From: Litorivicinus lipolyticus
GTDB lineage: Bacteria > Pseudomonadota > Gammaproteobacteria > Pseudomonadales > Litorivicinaceae
Direction: 5' to 3'
Length of the DNA: 64,000 bases
Assembly (NCBI RefSeq): GCF_009650135.1
Contig: NZ_CP045871.1
Coordinates: forward strand, 930,001 to 994,000
Positions 13,486-23,843 of this stretch are shown here, one piece after another. Under the pieces are notes generated by a model. It was not told where the DNA came from and ran no database searches. It worked only from the letters and a program-made list of their open reading frames with translations. Both the position numbers and the translations under genes were made by a program. Positions within the stretch are counted from its first letter, which is position 1. Every line of letters begins with the position of its first letter.

Positions 13486-14826
13486 ATGATAGAGATCAAG
13501 AAAGGATTGGATCTGCCTATTGAAGGCGGCCCCAAGCAGAGCATTTCGGAGGGCCGGAAGGTCAACACCGTTGCACTGGTTGGGTACGACTACAATGGCA
13601 TGAAGCCAACGATGCAAGTCAGTGTCGGCGACACAGTTAAGCTCGGTCAGCCCGTGTTTACCTGTAAAAAGACCGCCGGCGTCGTATACACCGCACCGGG
13701 CGCAGGCACTGTGGTGGCAGTGAATCGTGGTGATAAACGTGTATTCCAGTCCCTGGTCATTGAGTTGGACGGCAGCGACGACAGCGTCGAGTTTGCCCAG
13801 CACAGCGACCTGAGCGCTTTGACCCGTGAGACGGTTCAGTCTCAGTTGCTGGAGTCCGGTGCCTGGACCAGTCTGCAGACACGCCCGTTCAACAAGGTGC
13901 CGGTGCCCGGTAGCGTGCCCAGCAGCATCTTTGTTAGCGCCATGGATACCAACCCGTTGGCCGCTGACCCAACTGTGGTGATTGGCGCTCGCGCCAGCGC
14001 GTTCAATGATGGTTTGAACATCCTGAGCCAGCTGACGGACGGCAAGGTCTATGTGGGCCACGCCGCAAGCGCACAGCTGAACCTGTCGGGTAATGCTCAG
14101 GTCCAAGCTCAAGCCTTCGCCGGCCCCCATCCCGCGGGATTGGTAGGCACTCACATTCACCACTTGGATCCGGTTAGCGAATCCAAAACCGTGTGGACGA
14201 TCACCTATCAAGACGTTATTGCCTTGTCGGCTCTGTTCAAACAGGGTCGGTTGGACGTTGAACGCGTGGTCGCATTGGCCGGTCCGGAAGTGTCCGAGCC
14301 GCGTCTGATTACGACCCGTGTCGGCGCCAACCTGCAAGAACTGACCGCTGGTGAAACCCGCGGCAACCAGACCCGTGTGATCAGCGGCAGCATCTTGGGT
14401 GGCCGTACCGCTCACGGCGCCGTTGACTTCTTGGGTCGTTACCACCTCCAGGTCAGCTGTCTGCTGGAAAGCACCGAGCGCGAGATGTTCCATTACCTGC
14501 GGGCCGGCAAAGAGCGTCACTCGGTTATGCCGATTTACGTGTCGTGGTTTAACAAAGCGCGCAAGTTCGCCTTTAACACCACTACTAACGGATCCGAGCG
14601 TGCCATGGTGCCGGTCGGCGCTTACGAACGTGTGATGCCGCTGGACGTTTTACCGACCCAGCTGCTGCGGTCATTGATCGTAGGTGACACCGACGGAGCC
14701 ATTGGCTTGGGCGCATTGGAAATGGCCGAAGAAGACTTGGCCCTGTGCACCTACGTGTGCCCGGGCAAGTACGAATACGGTCCGATTTTGCGCGATACGC
14801 TCACAACTATTGAGAAAGAGGGTTAA
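13486..14826 (+). CDS. nqrA: Na+-translocating NADH:quinone reductase subunit A
   Basis: Peripheral cytoplasmic subunit implicated in quinone binding. The 446-residue chain begins IEIKKGLDLPIEGGP, matching NqrA, followed by GYDYNGMKPTMQVSVGD and a biotinyl-like GVVYTAPGAGTVVAVNRG fold. The C-terminal part ends with the CTYVCPGKYEYGPILRD segment of the family. The ATG at 13486 has GGAG 11 bp upstream; the open frame continues 18 codons further up without a start signal. First gene of an eight-gene operon. Confidence 0.96.
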   Translation: MIEIKKGLDLPIEGGPKQSISEGRKVNTVALVGYDYNGMKPTMQVSVGDTVKLGQPVFTCKKTAGVVYTAPGAGTVVAVNRGDKRVFQSLVIELDGSDDSVEFAQHSDLSALTRETVQSQLLESGAWTSLQTRPFNKVPVPGSVPSSIFVSAMDTNPLAADPTVVIGARASAFNDGLNILSQLTDGKVYVGHAASAQLNLSGNAQVQAQAFAGPHPAGLVGTHIHHLDPVSESKTVWTITYQDVIALSALFKQGRLDVERVVALAGPEVSEPRLITTRVGANLQELTAGETRGNQTRVISGSILGGRTAHGAVDFLGRYHLQVSCLLESTEREMFHYLRAGKERHSVMPIYVSWFNKARKFAFNTTTNGSERAMVPVGAYERVMPLDVLPTQLLRSLIVGDTDGAIGLGALEMAEEDLALCTYVCPGKYEYGPILRDTLTTIEKEG

Positions 14827-14829
14827 GCC

Positions 14830-16059
14830 ATGTCTTTACGTGGAATGCTCGACGAACTGGAACCTAACTTCCACAAAGGTGGTAAGTGGGAAAAGTGGTA
14901 CTCGCTTTACGAAGCGGTCGACACGATTTTTTATTCACCGGCTGCGGTGACCAAAAATACCGCGCACGTGCGTGACGGTATTGACCTCAAGCGCATCATG
15001 ATCACGGTTTGGATGTGCACCTTCCCGGCCATGTTTGCGGGTATGTTTTTCCACGGTGGTAACGCCATGGAAGCGATCGCTGCTGGCGCCGCCGAAGCAC
15101 CGACCGGTTTGACCGCTTGGATCATGGGCACCTTTGCCGGCGCCGAGTACTGGATGGACGCGGGCGTATTTACGTCGATGCTTTACGGCGCATGCTTGTT
15201 CCTGCCGTTGTACGCGACCACCTTTATTGTCGGTGGTTTTTGGGAAGTATTGTTCGCGACCGTGCGTAAGCACGAAATCAACGAAGGCTTCTTCGTGACT
15301 TCGGTGCTGTTCGCCTTGACCCTACCGCCGGATATTCCGCTGTGGCAGGTCGCATTAGGCATCAGCTTCGGTGTGGTTGTGGGCAAGGAAGTGTTTGGCG
15401 GTACTGGCAAAAACTTCTTGAACCCGGCCCTGACGGGACGTGCGTTCCTGTATTTCGCCTACCCGGCACAAATCTCGGGTGACGCGGTTTGGGTTGGCGC
15501 GGACGGATACACCGGCGCAACGGCGCTGGGCATCATGGCAGCCGACGGCGTCGAAGGCCTGGCCACTGCTGGTCAATCGGTCACCGATTTTAGCTGGTTC
15601 AGCGCCTTTATCGGCAACGTCCCCGGCAGCTTCGGCGAAGTCTCGACCCTGGCCATCTTTATCGGTGGTGCGGTGTTAATGGCCATGGGCATCGCCAGCT
15701 GGCGTGTCGTGCTGGGTGTGTTCGTCGGTATGTTCCTGACCAGCACGCTGCTAAACCTGATCGGTTCGGACACCAACCCGATGTTCAACGTGCCCTGGTA
15801 TTGGCACTTGGTGGTCGGCGGTTTCGCGTTCGGCATGATCTTTATGGCGACCGACCCTGTGTCGGCGGCTATGACCAACACCGGTCGCCTTTACTACGGC
15901 GCCCTGATTGGCTTTATGACGGTGTTGATCCGTTGCGTTAACCCGGCATTCCCGGAAGGCATCATGTTGGCGATCTTGTTCGCGAACCTGTTTGCGCCCC
16001 TGTTTGACTACTTTGTAGTCCAAGCCAACATCAAGCGGAGGATGGCTCGCAGTGTCTAG
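14830..16059 (+). CDS. nqrB: Na+-NQR subunit B
   Basis: Integral membrane subunit (409 residues, about ten helices) that carries a covalently bound FMN on a threonine; the attachment motif is visible as [10 protein letters not shown] near residue 225. It also binds riboflavin and contributes to the sodium path. The gene starts 4 bp after nqrA and overlaps nqrC by 8 bp. Confidence 0.96.
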   Translation: MSLRGMLDELEPNFHKGGKWEKWYSLYEAVDTIFYSPAAVTKNTAHVRDGIDLKRIMITVWMCTFPAMFAGMFFHGGNAMEAIAAGAAEAPTGLTAWIMGTFAGAEYWMDAGVFTSMLYGACLFLPLYATTFIVGGFWEVLFATVRKHEINEGFFVTSVLFALTLPPDIPLWQVALGISFGVVVGKEVFGGTGKNFLNPALTGRAFLYFAYPAQISGDAVWVGADGYTGATALGIMAADGVEGLATAGQSVTDFSWFSAFIGNVPGSFGEVSTLAIFIGGAVLMAMGIASWRVVLGVFVGMFLTSTLLNLIGSDTNPMFNVPWYWHLVVGGFAFGMIFMATDPVSAAMTNTGRLYYGALIGFMTVLIRCVNPAFPEGIMLAILFANLFAPLFDYFVVQANIKRRMARSV

Positions 16060-16828
16060 TAATAATGACTCCATCAAAAAGACGCTGACCGTCGCCCTAA
16101 GCCTGTGCGTAGTGTGTTCGGTTGTCGTCTCGGGTGCCGCAGTAAGCCTGCGTAGCAAACAACAGTTCAACGCCGAAGCGGAGCGTAAGCGCAACATCGT
16201 CCAGGCGGCGGGTGTGTATGACGCTAGCATGTCGATTACCGAGCAATTCGAGCGATTCGAAACGCGTGTGGTTGACATGGCCAGCGGCACTTACGTCGAC
16301 TGGAACGCGGCCGAAATTGCGGCCTACGACCAGCGTAAGGCGTCGGCCGAGCCGTCGACGTCGCGTGCTTTGGACAAAGCCGAAGACATCGCCTCGATCC
16401 GTCGTCAGGCCAACTATGCGTTGGTCTACCTGTATGACGGTAACCAAGACGGTGAGGCCGACCGGGTCGTGCTGCCAGTTCATGGTTACGGCCTATGGTC
16501 GACCCTGTACGGCTTTATGGCACTGGAATCCGACGTCAATACCGTGGCCGGTTTCACCTTCTATAGCCACGCGGAAACGCCGGGCTTGGGTGGCGAAGTC
16601 GACAACCCCGCGTGGAAAGCGCAGTGGATCGGCAAGAACGTCTATGACGACGGCGAGGTTGCACTGCAACTGGTTAAAGGTGGCGCTGCCCCCGGTGACG
16701 CCTATGGCGTTGACGGCTTGGCCGGCGCCACGCTGACCAGTCGTGGTGTCAGCAACCTGGTCCAGTTTTGGATGGGCGACAACGGTTTCGCCAGCTACCT
16801 GAGCAACTTGAAAGAAGGGAAAATCTGA
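16052..16828 (+). CDS. nqrC: Na+-NQR subunit C
   Basis: Subunit with one N-terminal membrane anchor (residues about 10-30) and a periplasmic FMN-binding domain; FMN is attached to the Thr in [11 protein letters not shown] near residue 225 by ApbE. Starts at GTG 16052, inside the nqrB 3' end, with GGAGG upstream. Length 258 is normal. The stop shares one base with the nqrD ATG. Confidence 0.95.
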   Translation: MSSNNDSIKKTLTVALSLCVVCSVVVSGAAVSLRSKQQFNAEAERKRNIVQAAGVYDASMSITEQFERFETRVVDMASGTYVDWNAAEIAAYDQRKASAEPSTSRALDKAEDIASIRRQANYALVYLYDGNQDGEADRVVLPVHGYGLWSTLYGFMALESDVNTVAGFTFYSHAETPGLGGEVDNPAWKAQWIGKNVYDDGEVALQLVKGGAAPGDAYGVDGLAGATLTSRGVSNLVQFWMGDNGFASYLSNLKEGKI

Positions 16829-17487
16829 TGGCAAGTACTAAAGAAGTATTGGTCAGCCCAATCTTTGCCAACAACCCCATCGCGCTTCAAGTTTTGGGTA
16901 TTTGTTCTGCATTGGCGGTGACCTCATCGATGACCGTGGCCTTGGTCATGAGCATCGCATTGACCGTGGTGACGGCGTTTTCGAACTTTTTCGTGGCGTT
17001 AATTCGTAACCACATTCCGTCTAGCATTCGAATCATCGTCCAGATGACCGTGATTGCGTCGTTGGTGATCGTGGTCGACCAGGTTTTGAAGGCCTATGCT
17101 TACGAAATCTCGAAGCAGCTGTCGGTCTTTGTGGGTTTGATTATCACCAACTGTATCGTCATGGGTCGTGCTGAAGCGTTCGCGATGAAAAACCCGCCGC
17201 TGCCCAGCTTTATTGACGGTATTGGCAATGGCTTGGGCTACTCGGTCATTTTGATGGCGGTCGGTTTTGTCCGTGAACTGTTTGGTGCCGGCAGCCTATT
17301 TGGGATTGAAATCCTGACCAAGGTCACCGAAGGCGGCTGGTATTACACCAACGGCATGATGCTGTTGCCCCCAAGCGCGTTCTTTATTATCGGCGGCATT
17401 ATTTGGGCGATTCGAGCCAAATACCCCGAGCAGGAAGAGACGCCTGAGTTCAAGATCGCGCCCAACGCGCGTGCGACGGAGGTTTAA
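16828..17487 (+). CDS. nqrD: Na+-NQR subunit D
   Basis: A 219-residue, six-helix membrane subunit homologous to NqrE and RnfA/E. The two subunits form an inverted-repeat pair that coordinates an intramembrane iron centre through conserved cysteines (LGICSAL and [13 protein letters not shown] here). The start at ATG 16828 overlaps the nqrC stop. Confidence 0.95.
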   Translation: MASTKEVLVSPIFANNPIALQVLGICSALAVTSSMTVALVMSIALTVVTAFSNFFVALIRNHIPSSIRIIVQMTVIASLVIVVDQVLKAYAYEISKQLSVFVGLIITNCIVMGRAEAFAMKNPPLPSFIDGIGNGLGYSVILMAVGFVRELFGAGSLFGIEILTKVTEGGWYYTNGMMLLPPSAFFIIGGIIWAIRAKYPEQEETPEFKIAPNARATEV

Positions 17488-17489
17488 TC

Positions 17490-18104
17490 ATGGAACAGAT
17501 GATTAGCTTGTTTGTTAAAGCCGTGTTTGTTGAAAACATGGCACTGGCGTTCTTCTTGGGTATGTGTACGTTTTTGGCGCTGTCTAAAAACGTCAAAACG
17601 GCTCTGGGCTTGGGCGTCGCGGTGATTGTGGTGTTGGCGGTAACGGTTCCGCTGAACAACCTGATTCTGCATTACTTGCTGCGTGAAGGCGCGCTGACCT
17701 GGATCAGCGCTGACCTGGCCGATGTCGACCTAAGCTTCCTGGGCTTGTTGTCGTACATTGGGGTGATCGCAGCCTCGGTACAGATCCTGGAAATGTTCCT
17801 GGATAAGTTTGTACCGGTTCTCTACAACGCCTTGGGTGTGTTTTTGCCGCTGATTACGGTGAACTGCGCCATCTTGGGTGCGTCACTGTTCATGGTTGAA
17901 CGTGACTACAGCTTTGGTGAAAGTGTCGTTTACGGCACCGGCGCCGGAGTCGGTTGGGCTTTGGCAATTATGGCCCTCGCAGGGATCCGCGAAAAGCTGA
18001 AGTATTCCGATGTGCCTGCAGGTTTGCAGGGCTTGGGAATTACCTTCGTTACCGTTGGCTTGATGTCGTTGGGCTTCATGTCGTTTTCCGGCGTGTCGCT
18101 GTAA
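17490..18104 (+). CDS. nqrE: Na+-NQR subunit E
   Basis: A 204-residue, six-helix membrane subunit and partner of NqrD; cysteines in FLGMCTFLA and [12 protein letters not shown] match the iron ligands. GGAGG ribosome site just before the ATG. Starts 2 bp after the nqrD stop. Confidence 0.95.
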   Translation: MEQMISLFVKAVFVENMALAFFLGMCTFLALSKNVKTALGLGVAVIVVLAVTVPLNNLILHYLLREGALTWISADLADVDLSFLGLLSYIGVIAASVQILEMFLDKFVPVLYNALGVFLPLITVNCAILGASLFMVERDYSFGESVVYGTGAGVGWALAIMALAGIREKLKYSDVPAGLQGLGITFVTVGLMSLGFMSFSGVSL

Positions 18105-18114
18105 GGAGTCCTGA

Positions 18115-19344
18115 ATGTTAGATCCTCAAATTCTATTGGGCGTGGTCATGTTTACCGTGATCGTTATCGCCCTGGTCGCGGTTATTTTGGTGGCCCGATC
18201 CAAGTTGGTGGCGTCCGGTGACGTCACTATTCTGATCAACGACGACCCGTCCAAGGCCATTACCGTGCCGGCCGGTGGCAAGTTGCTGAACACGCTGGCG
18301 GACAACGGTATCTACCTGTCCTCAGCCTGTGGTGGTGGTGGTACCTGTGCCCAGTGCCGCTGTGTGGTCGAAGACGGCGGCGGGGACATCTTGCCGACCG
18401 AGGCCTCGGCCTTTACTAAAGGTCAGGTCAAAGAAGGCTGGCGTCTAAGCTGCCAGGTCCCGGTCAAGCAAGACATGAAGATCGAAGTCGAGCCCGAATT
18501 CTTTGGCGTCAAGCGCTGGGATTGCACGGTCGAGTCGAACGCCAACGTGGCCACGTTCATTAAAGAGCTGACGTTGAAGCTGCCGGAAGGCGAGGACGTT
18601 GACTTCCGAGCGGGCGGTTACGTCCAGCTGGAAGCGCCGCCGCACCACGTTAAATTCGCCGATTTTGATATCGAAGAAGAGTACCGCGGTGACTGGGAAC
18701 GTTTTGGCTTCTTTAAGCACGAATCAAAAGTCGACGAGACCGTGATTCGCGCTTATTCGATGGCCAACTACCCCGACGAAAAAGGCATGGTCAAGTTCAA
18801 TATTCGTATTGCAACGCCGCCGCCGGGCACGGATTTGCCGCCGGGCCAGATGTCGTCGTACACCTTTAGCTTGAAGCCGGGTGACACCATTGCGGTATTC
18901 GGCCCCTTTGGTGAGTTCTTTGCCAAAGACACCGATGCGGAAATGGTCTTTATCGGTGGTGGTGCGGGCATGGCGCCCATGCGGTCACACATCTTTGACC
19001 AGCTTAAGCGTTTGCACTCAACGCGTAAGATGTCGTTTTGGTATGGCGCCCGCTCGCTGCGCGAAGTGTTCTACGACGACGAGTACAACACGCTTCAAGC
19101 CGAGAACGACAACTTCCAGTGGCATTTGGCGCTGTCGGATCCGCAGCCCGAGGACAACTGGGACGGCCTGACCGGCTTTATTCACAACGTGTTGTACGAA
19201 CAGTACCTGAAGGACCACCCGGCCCCTGAAGACTGTGAGTTCTACATGTGTGGACCGCCGATGATGAACGCGGCGGTGGTTAAACTGCTCGAAGACATGG
19301 GTGTTGAGCCTGAAAACATCCTATTGGATGACTTCGGCGGCTAA
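18115..19344 (+). CDS. nqrF: Na+-NQR subunit F (NADH-oxidising)
   Basis: Entry point of electrons. Order: N-terminal membrane helix (residues 5-27), a 2Fe-2S ferredoxin domain with [15 protein letters not shown] near residue 70 and the fourth Cys in LSCQV near 110, FAD domain with RAYSMANYP, and a C-terminal NADH domain with [12 protein letters not shown] and FYMCGPPMM. 409 residues is normal. A terminator-like hairpin follows it. Confidence 0.96.
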   Translation: MLDPQILLGVVMFTVIVIALVAVILVARSKLVASGDVTILINDDPSKAITVPAGGKLLNTLADNGIYLSSACGGGGTCAQCRCVVEDGGGDILPTEASAFTKGQVKEGWRLSCQVPVKQDMKIEVEPEFFGVKRWDCTVESNANVATFIKELTLKLPEGEDVDFRAGGYVQLEAPPHHVKFADFDIEEEYRGDWERFGFFKHESKVDETVIRAYSMANYPDEKGMVKFNIRIATPPPGTDLPPGQMSSYTFSLKPGDTIAVFGPFGEFFAKDTDAEMVFIGGGAGMAPMRSHIFDQLKRLHSTRKMSFWYGARSLREVFYDDEYNTLQAENDNFQWHLALSDPQPEDNWDGLTGFIHNVLYEQYLKDHPAPEDCEFYMCGPPMMNAAVVKLLEDMGVEPENILLDDFGG

Positions 19345-19362
19345 GCCCAATCGACGATGTAG

Positions 19363-19389
19363 ACCGCCGGCCCTGTGCCGGCGGTTTTT
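19363..19389 (+). terminator. Terminator/attenuator between nqrF and apbE
   Basis: ACCGCCGGC and GCCGGCGGT form a 9-bp perfect stem around CCTGT, followed by TTTTT. It lies inside the operon, so it probably lowers apbE-nqrM expression relative to the structural subunits. Confidence 0.7.
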
Positions 19390-19407
19390 GGTTTGAAGGA
19401 GTGAAAG

Positions 19408-20415
19408 ATGCTCAGATCAATGGGCTTGATTGCCGCGCTGTTGTTGGCCGGCTGTTGGGGCGAACCGCGCACCCTGGTGACCGAGTTGGCCGGCAAGACC
19501 ATGGGCACCACCTGGTCGGTGAAAATTGCCCACCCGGAAAACCGCCCCGTGACCGATGCGCTGCAAGCGCAGGTCGCGGCGCTGTTGGTCGAGGTCAACA
19601 ACCAAATGTCGACCTGGCAGTCGGACAGTGAAGTGTCGGCCTTCAATGCCTTAGCGGCCCCCGCAAGCATGGAGGTGAGCCGTCCGTTCGCATCGATCAC
19701 TGCCAAGGCACTGGACTTGGCGCGCATCAGCGGCGGTCAGTTTGACCCAACCATTGGTCCGGTCGTCGGGCTGTGGGGCTTTGGCCCGCCGAAAACCGAA
19801 AACCGCCTGCCAACTGACGCCGAAATTGATGCGGCACGTGCCCAGGTTGGCTATGCCGCGATTGCGGTCGACGGCCAACGTTTGAGTAAAACCCTGGATC
19901 GTCGGCTCGACTTGTCGGCGATTGCCAAAGGGCACGGCGTTGACGTGGTGGCGGACCACTTGATTTCGATCGGTTATCTGAATCACTTGGTCGAAATCGG
20001 CGGCGAAATGCGCGCCGGTGGCGACAAGCTCGACCTGGGTCCATGGCGCGTGGCGATTGAAAAACCGATCGCCGATGACCGCGCGGTGCAGCAGATCATC
20101 GCGGTCCGTAACATCGGAATCGCCACCAGTGGCGACTACCGTAATTACCGGGAAATTGACGGCGAAAAGTACCACCACGCCATGGATCCCAGCACCGGAC
20201 GCCCGGTGACCCACAGTCTGGGCAGCGTCACGGTGCTGCACCCCAGCTCAGCGATGGCCGATGGTTGGGCCACAACTTTGCTAGTATTAGGCCAGCAGCG
20301 CGGGATGGCCTTGGCCACGGAGCACGGACTGGCCGCCTACTTTATTACCCGGGGTGATGGCCTGAAAGCGTCATACACACCGGCCTTTGCAGCCTATTTG
20401 GAGGGCGTCGAATGA
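19408..20415 (+). CDS. apbE: FAD:protein FMN transferase (lipoprotein)
   Basis: Attaches FMN to the threonines of NqrB and NqrC. The 335-residue protein starts with a lipoprotein signal (LIAALLLAGCWGE) so it is anchored in the periplasm. ApbE motifs: GTTWSVKI, MSTWQSDSEVSAFN, LDLSAIAKGHGVD, and the metal/FAD site in HHAMDPSTGRPV. AAGGAG lies 7 bp before the ATG. Placement after nqrF and overlap with nqrM match its role in maturing the complex. Confidence 0.95.
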   Translation: MLRSMGLIAALLLAGCWGEPRTLVTELAGKTMGTTWSVKIAHPENRPVTDALQAQVAALLVEVNNQMSTWQSDSEVSAFNALAAPASMEVSRPFASITAKALDLARISGGQFDPTIGPVVGLWGFGPPKTENRLPTDAEIDAARAQVGYAAIAVDGQRLSKTLDRRLDLSAIAKGHGVDVVADHLISIGYLNHLVEIGGEMRAGGDKLDLGPWRVAIEKPIADDRAVQQIIAVRNIGIATSGDYRNYREIDGEKYHHAMDPSTGRPVTHSLGSVTVLHPSSAMADGWATTLLVLGQQRGMALATEHGLAAYFITRGDGLKASYTPAFAAYLEGVE

Positions 20416-20645
20416 GCACTATGTTACTGGCCTTTGGCCTGATGGCCGCGATTATGGCGGCGATGGCGGTGGGCGTGATGATGGGCCGTCAGCCCATCAG
20501 CGGTTCATGCGGCGGCGCAGCCCGTCTGGGTATCGGCGGTAAATGTTCGTTGTGCGGCGATGATCCGTCGTTGTGCGACTCCACCGAGGACAGCAAAAGC
20601 GTGGTGCCGGTTAAGCGGGTCGCGACGTTCAAAGACGCCAGTTAA
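20412..20645 (+). CDS. nqrM: Na+-NQR maturation protein NqrM
   Basis: A 77-residue protein (DUF539 family) with one membrane helix followed by a cysteine cluster ([18 protein letters not shown]), thought to deliver iron to the NqrD/NqrE centre. It overlaps apbE by 4 bp (ATGA). Four Cys residues are present, as in the family. Confidence 0.93.
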   Translation: MSTMLLAFGLMAAIMAAMAVGVMMGRQPISGSCGGAARLGIGGKCSLCGDDPSLCDSTEDSKSVVPVKRVATFKDAS

Positions 20646-20665
20646 GCGTCAATTCAAGGAATAGC

Positions 20666-22057
20666 ATGGCTCGTTTTGATTTTGATGTATTGGTCATCGG
20701 CACCGGACCTGCGGGCGAGGGCGCTGCGATGATGGCGGCCAAGCACGGCAAGCGGGTGGCGGTGATTGATGAGCGCCCAATGGTCGGCGGTAACTGCACC
20801 CATATGGGCACCATCCCGTCCAAGACGCTGCGCCACGCGGTCAAGCAGATCATGGACTACAACAACAACCCGATGTTCCGCGAAATCGGCGAGCCGCGTT
20901 ACTTTCGCTACCCGAACGTGTTGGACGCGGCGCGGCGCGTGATCGACAAGCAAGTCGCCTTGCGCACCAAGTTCTATGCGCGTAACCGGGTCAAGGTTAT
21001 TCACGGGCAGGCGCGTTTTCATGATGCCAATACCCTGTTGATCCAAGACGAGAGCGGCGTTGAAACGGTGACGGCGGCGGAAATTGTGGTCGCCACCGGG
21101 TCGCGCCCGTACCAACCGTCGGACGTCGATTTTGACCACCCTCGTATTTATAATTCCGACTCAATTTTGTCCATGAGCCACACCCCGCGCACACTGATTA
21201 TCTACGGCGCCGGCGTGATTGGCACCGAATATGCCAGTATCTTTAATGGCTTGGGCGTCAAGGTAGACCTGATCGATACCCGCGATCGCCTGCTCAGCTT
21301 CTTGGACGCTGAAATTTCCGACGCCTTGAGCTACCACCTGCGCGAACGCGGGGTGCTGATTCGCCACGACGAGGAATACGACAGTGTCGAAACCACCGCG
21401 TCCAGCGTCACCATGCACCTGAAATCCGGCAAGCGGGTTAAGGCCGATGCGCTGCTGTGGTGTAACGGACGTACCGGCAACACCGACAGTTTGAGTCTGG
21501 AAAATATTGGTTTGCCGGCCAACAGCCGCGGGCAGTTGGTGGTCGATCAAAGTTACCGCACCGAGGTCGAGGGCATCTATGCTGCCGGCGACGTCGTCGG
21601 GTGGCCCAGTCTGGCCAGCGCCAGCTACGATCAGGGTCGTAATGTGGCCAGCACCTTGCTGGATCAAGCCGACAGCCGCTTTGTCGACGAAGTGCCGACC
21701 GGGATTTACACCATCCCTGAAATTAGCTCGCTGGGCCTTAACGAAAAAGAGCTGACCGAAGCACGGGTGCCCTACGAAGTGGGCCAATCGTTCTTTAAAG
21801 ACTTGGCGCGCGCACAAATCACTGGTGAAGCGGTCGGTATGCTGAAAATCTTATTTCACCGCGACAGCTTGGAAATCTTGGGTATTCATTGCTTCGGTGA
21901 CCAAGCGTCGGAGATCGTTCACATTGGCCAGGCGATCATGAAGCAAAAGGGCGAGGCCAACACCCTGAACTACTTTATTCACACGACCTTTAATTACCCC
22001 ACCATGGCCGAGGCTTATCGTGTCGCGGCCTTGAACGGGCTTAACCGCCTGCTATGA
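20666..22057 (+). CDS. sthA: Soluble pyridine nucleotide transhydrogenase
   Basis: FAD flavoprotein moving hydride between NADPH and NAD+. The 463-residue chain has the N-terminal FAD motif [13 protein letters not shown], a disulfide-region remnant [17 protein letters not shown] with only one Cys (characteristic of SthA versus other family members), the second dinucleotide fold [15 protein letters not shown] and C-terminal dimerisation domain with [16 protein letters not shown]. The spacing after nqrM is 20 bp, with AAGGA before the ATG, so it may be read from the nqr operon. Confidence 0.95.
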   Translation: MARFDFDVLVIGTGPAGEGAAMMAAKHGKRVAVIDERPMVGGNCTHMGTIPSKTLRHAVKQIMDYNNNPMFREIGEPRYFRYPNVLDAARRVIDKQVALRTKFYARNRVKVIHGQARFHDANTLLIQDESGVETVTAAEIVVATGSRPYQPSDVDFDHPRIYNSDSILSMSHTPRTLIIYGAGVIGTEYASIFNGLGVKVDLIDTRDRLLSFLDAEISDALSYHLRERGVLIRHDEEYDSVETTASSVTMHLKSGKRVKADALLWCNGRTGNTDSLSLENIGLPANSRGQLVVDQSYRTEVEGIYAAGDVVGWPSLASASYDQGRNVASTLLDQADSRFVDEVPTGIYTIPEISSLGLNEKELTEARVPYEVGQSFFKDLARAQITGEAVGMLKILFHRDSLEILGIHCFGDQASEIVHIGQAIMKQKGEANTLNYFIHTTFNYPTMAEAYRVAALNGLNRLL

Positions 22058-23244
22058 CCAGTCGGCCGGCGTGGCGGCTTCGCCCGTTGGTCGAATCGGA
22101 TGTTTGGTCCCAGCGTTTTACCCGCGCAGCGACCGGCACAGGTCCGCTGGATGGCTGCCGGGTCGCCGTTAAAGACCTGTTTGATGTCGCCGGGGTCTCG
22201 ACCTTAGCGGGGCGCGCGGAGTGCCGCGAGCAGCCTTCGGCGGCAGCCGATGCCGACGCGGTGGGCCTGTTACGGGCCGCCGGCGCTGCGTTGGTCGGGC
22301 ACACCACCATGACCCAGTTGGCCTTTTCCGGGGTTGGCCAAAACCCTGACTTTGGCCACACCGCCGGGGCGTTAAGTCCGGATGGTCAGGCCTACATGGC
22401 CGGCGGTTCGTCACGCGGATCGGCTTTAGCCGTGGCCCATGGGTTGGCGGATATCGGGTTAGGCACCGATACCGGTGGATCGTGTCGCATTCCGGCCGCG
22501 TGCAACGGGCTGTATGGGTTCAAGCCCACCGCACGGCGCGTCAGTTTGCGCGGTGCCATGCCCTTGGCCCCCTCGTTAGATTCGGTCGGCGTCATCAGCG
22601 CGGACTTAGCGCAGGGTGTGGCGGCTATGCAGGTGATGCTGGGTGCGCAGGCCGTCAATGCCCCGTTGCCACGATTATTCGTACCTAGCTTTGCCTGCGC
22701 CGGTTGCGATGAGGCGGTCCGTTCGGAGTTTGAGTGGGCGATAGGGCGTCTACAAGCGGTCGGATTTAGGGTCGAACGGCGGGAGTTGGTCGCCGAGGTG
22801 GCGTATCGTGAGCTGCAGTCCTTGCCCAGTTTGGCTTCGATCGAAGCCTATCAATTGTATCCCGATGCGCGCGCGCTTGGTGTCACTGACCCCAGCGTAG
22901 TGCGCCGCATTCAATTGGGCGCGGCGGCTGATGGCGCTCGGGTGCGGGCGTTGCGTACGCAGCTGATGAACGCCTTTGCCGGCGAGGTTGGTGCCGATTT
23001 GTTACTGATGCCGACCCTGCCGTGGTTGCCACCGCTGACGGCGGCGGCGGAGGATCCCGCCAGTTTTGACGACATCAATCGCCAGGCGCTGCACAACAGT
23101 GCGTTTGTGAACCTCGCCGATGGGTGTGCGGTGTCTATACCCTTGCCATCGGACGTGCCGGTATCGGTCACCCTGGCGGCGCCTGGCGAGCAGGACGAGC
23201 GTCTGTGGGGCTTCGCCAATGAGCTGGACCGGGCCGTTAATTGA
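22054..23244 (+). CDS. Amidase signature family protein
   Basis: A 396-residue hydrolase with the Ser-cisSer-Lys triad: Lys in VAVKDLFDV, the Ser-rich GGSSRGSAL and the nucleophile Ser in [16 protein letters not shown], followed by GLYGFKPT. It is shorter than GatA (about 485) and lacks its C-terminal extension; AtzE-like or other small amidases are the nearest types. The ATG overlaps the sthA stop by 4 bp. Substrate unknown. Confidence 0.85.
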   Translation: MTSRPAWRLRPLVESDVWSQRFTRAATGTGPLDGCRVAVKDLFDVAGVSTLAGRAECREQPSAAADADAVGLLRAAGAALVGHTTMTQLAFSGVGQNPDFGHTAGALSPDGQAYMAGGSSRGSALAVAHGLADIGLGTDTGGSCRIPAACNGLYGFKPTARRVSLRGAMPLAPSLDSVGVISADLAQGVAAMQVMLGAQAVNAPLPRLFVPSFACAGCDEAVRSEFEWAIGRLQAVGFRVERRELVAEVAYRELQSLPSLASIEAYQLYPDARALGVTDPSVVRRIQLGAAADGARVRALRTQLMNAFAGEVGADLLLMPTLPWLPPLTAAAEDPASFDDINRQALHNSAFVNLADGCAVSIPLPSDVPVSVTLAAPGEQDERLWGFANELDRAVN

Positions 23245-23339
23245 GTGGCATTTTGACATGCGACTATTTGGGTAGTGACCGCTCCAACGCCGCTGTGGTT
23301 AGATTGATATCAAGCTCAGTGATGGGCGTTTGTTCGCAC

Positions 23340-23486
23340 GGTGCCGGTGTCGATGGGTCATGCTTGTGGGGAGTAGTCCCGCTCGGCTCGGCAGCTCAAG
23401 GAGGTAGAGCGATGCGTCTACCAAAGACCGCATAGGTCAAACCTGCGTGCGATAAGCCACATTCAACTGGGTGTGGCTTTTTTTTG
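23340..23486 (+). ncRNA. Structured RNA ending in a strong terminator: candidate small RNA or leader
   Basis: The 278-bp gap after the amidase has no gene of normal length, yet holds successive pairings: GGTAGA/TCTACC around GCGATGCG (about 23403-23422), GACC/GGTC around GCATA, then a terminator at 23454-23486. A tiny frame MRLPKTA with a perfect AAGGAGG ribosome site (ATG 23412) lies inside the first hairpin, which would mask that site. A D-arm-like GCAGCTCAAGGAGGTAGAGC recalls tRNA, but no acceptor stem pairs. It could be a small RNA, an attenuating leader of bolA-trhO, or simply the amidase 3' UTR. Confidence 0.35.
23454..23486 (+). terminator. Rho-independent terminator upstream of bolA
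   Basis: AAGCCACA (23454-23461) pairs with TGTGGCTT (23472-23479), followed by a run of T residues. It separates the amidase transcript from bolA, 37 bp before the bolA ATG. Confidence 0.8.
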
Positions 23487-23522
23487 CGTGTTTTCTGAGC
23501 GGCCTTTTGAAACAATAGCTAT

Positions 23523-23843
23523 ATGCAAACACAACAACGCCTTACCGAACTGTTGACCGACGGCTTTGCGCCGACGCGTCTGGACATTGCCAACGACAGC
23601 CACAAGCACGGCAACGCGCCGGACACTGGCAGCCACTTCAGTGTGCTGATGGTCAGCGAGCGCTTCGCTGGCCTCAATCGGGTCAAACGTCACCAGGTGG
23701 CCTATGCCTGTGTCGCCGAGTTGCTGCGCAACCCGATTCACGCGCTGGCCCTGCACCTGTATGCGCCGGGCGAAATCGATGCTCAGGCGCCGGCCCCCGA
23801 AGGCCCGGCCTGCGGTGGTGGCGACGGGCGGGTGGCAACGTGA
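23523..23843 (+). CDS. bolA: BolA family protein
   Basis: A 106-residue BolA-type protein with the conserved NDSHKHG and SHFSVLMVSERFAGLNRVKRHQ segments (the latter split as SHFSVLMVSE and RFAGLNRVKRHQ) and the helix HALALHLY. These proteins partner monothiol glutaredoxins and affect cell shape and stress responses. The ribosome site is weak. The stop overlaps the GTG of trhO. Confidence 0.93.
   Translation: MQTQQRLTELLTDGFAPTRLDIANDSHKHGNAPDTGSHFSVLMVSERFAGLNRVKRHQVAYACVAELLRNPIHALALHLYAPGEIDAQAPAPEGPACGGGDGRVAT

Noticed and set aside
23253-23280. Promoter with perfect TTGACA after the amidase
   Set aside because: No acceptable -10 hexamer at 16-18 bp spacing; left uncalled.
23375-23455. 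tRNA gene
   Set aside because: A D-arm-like segment is present, but no acceptor stem pairs, the anticodon loop would be too large, and there is no standard T-arm.
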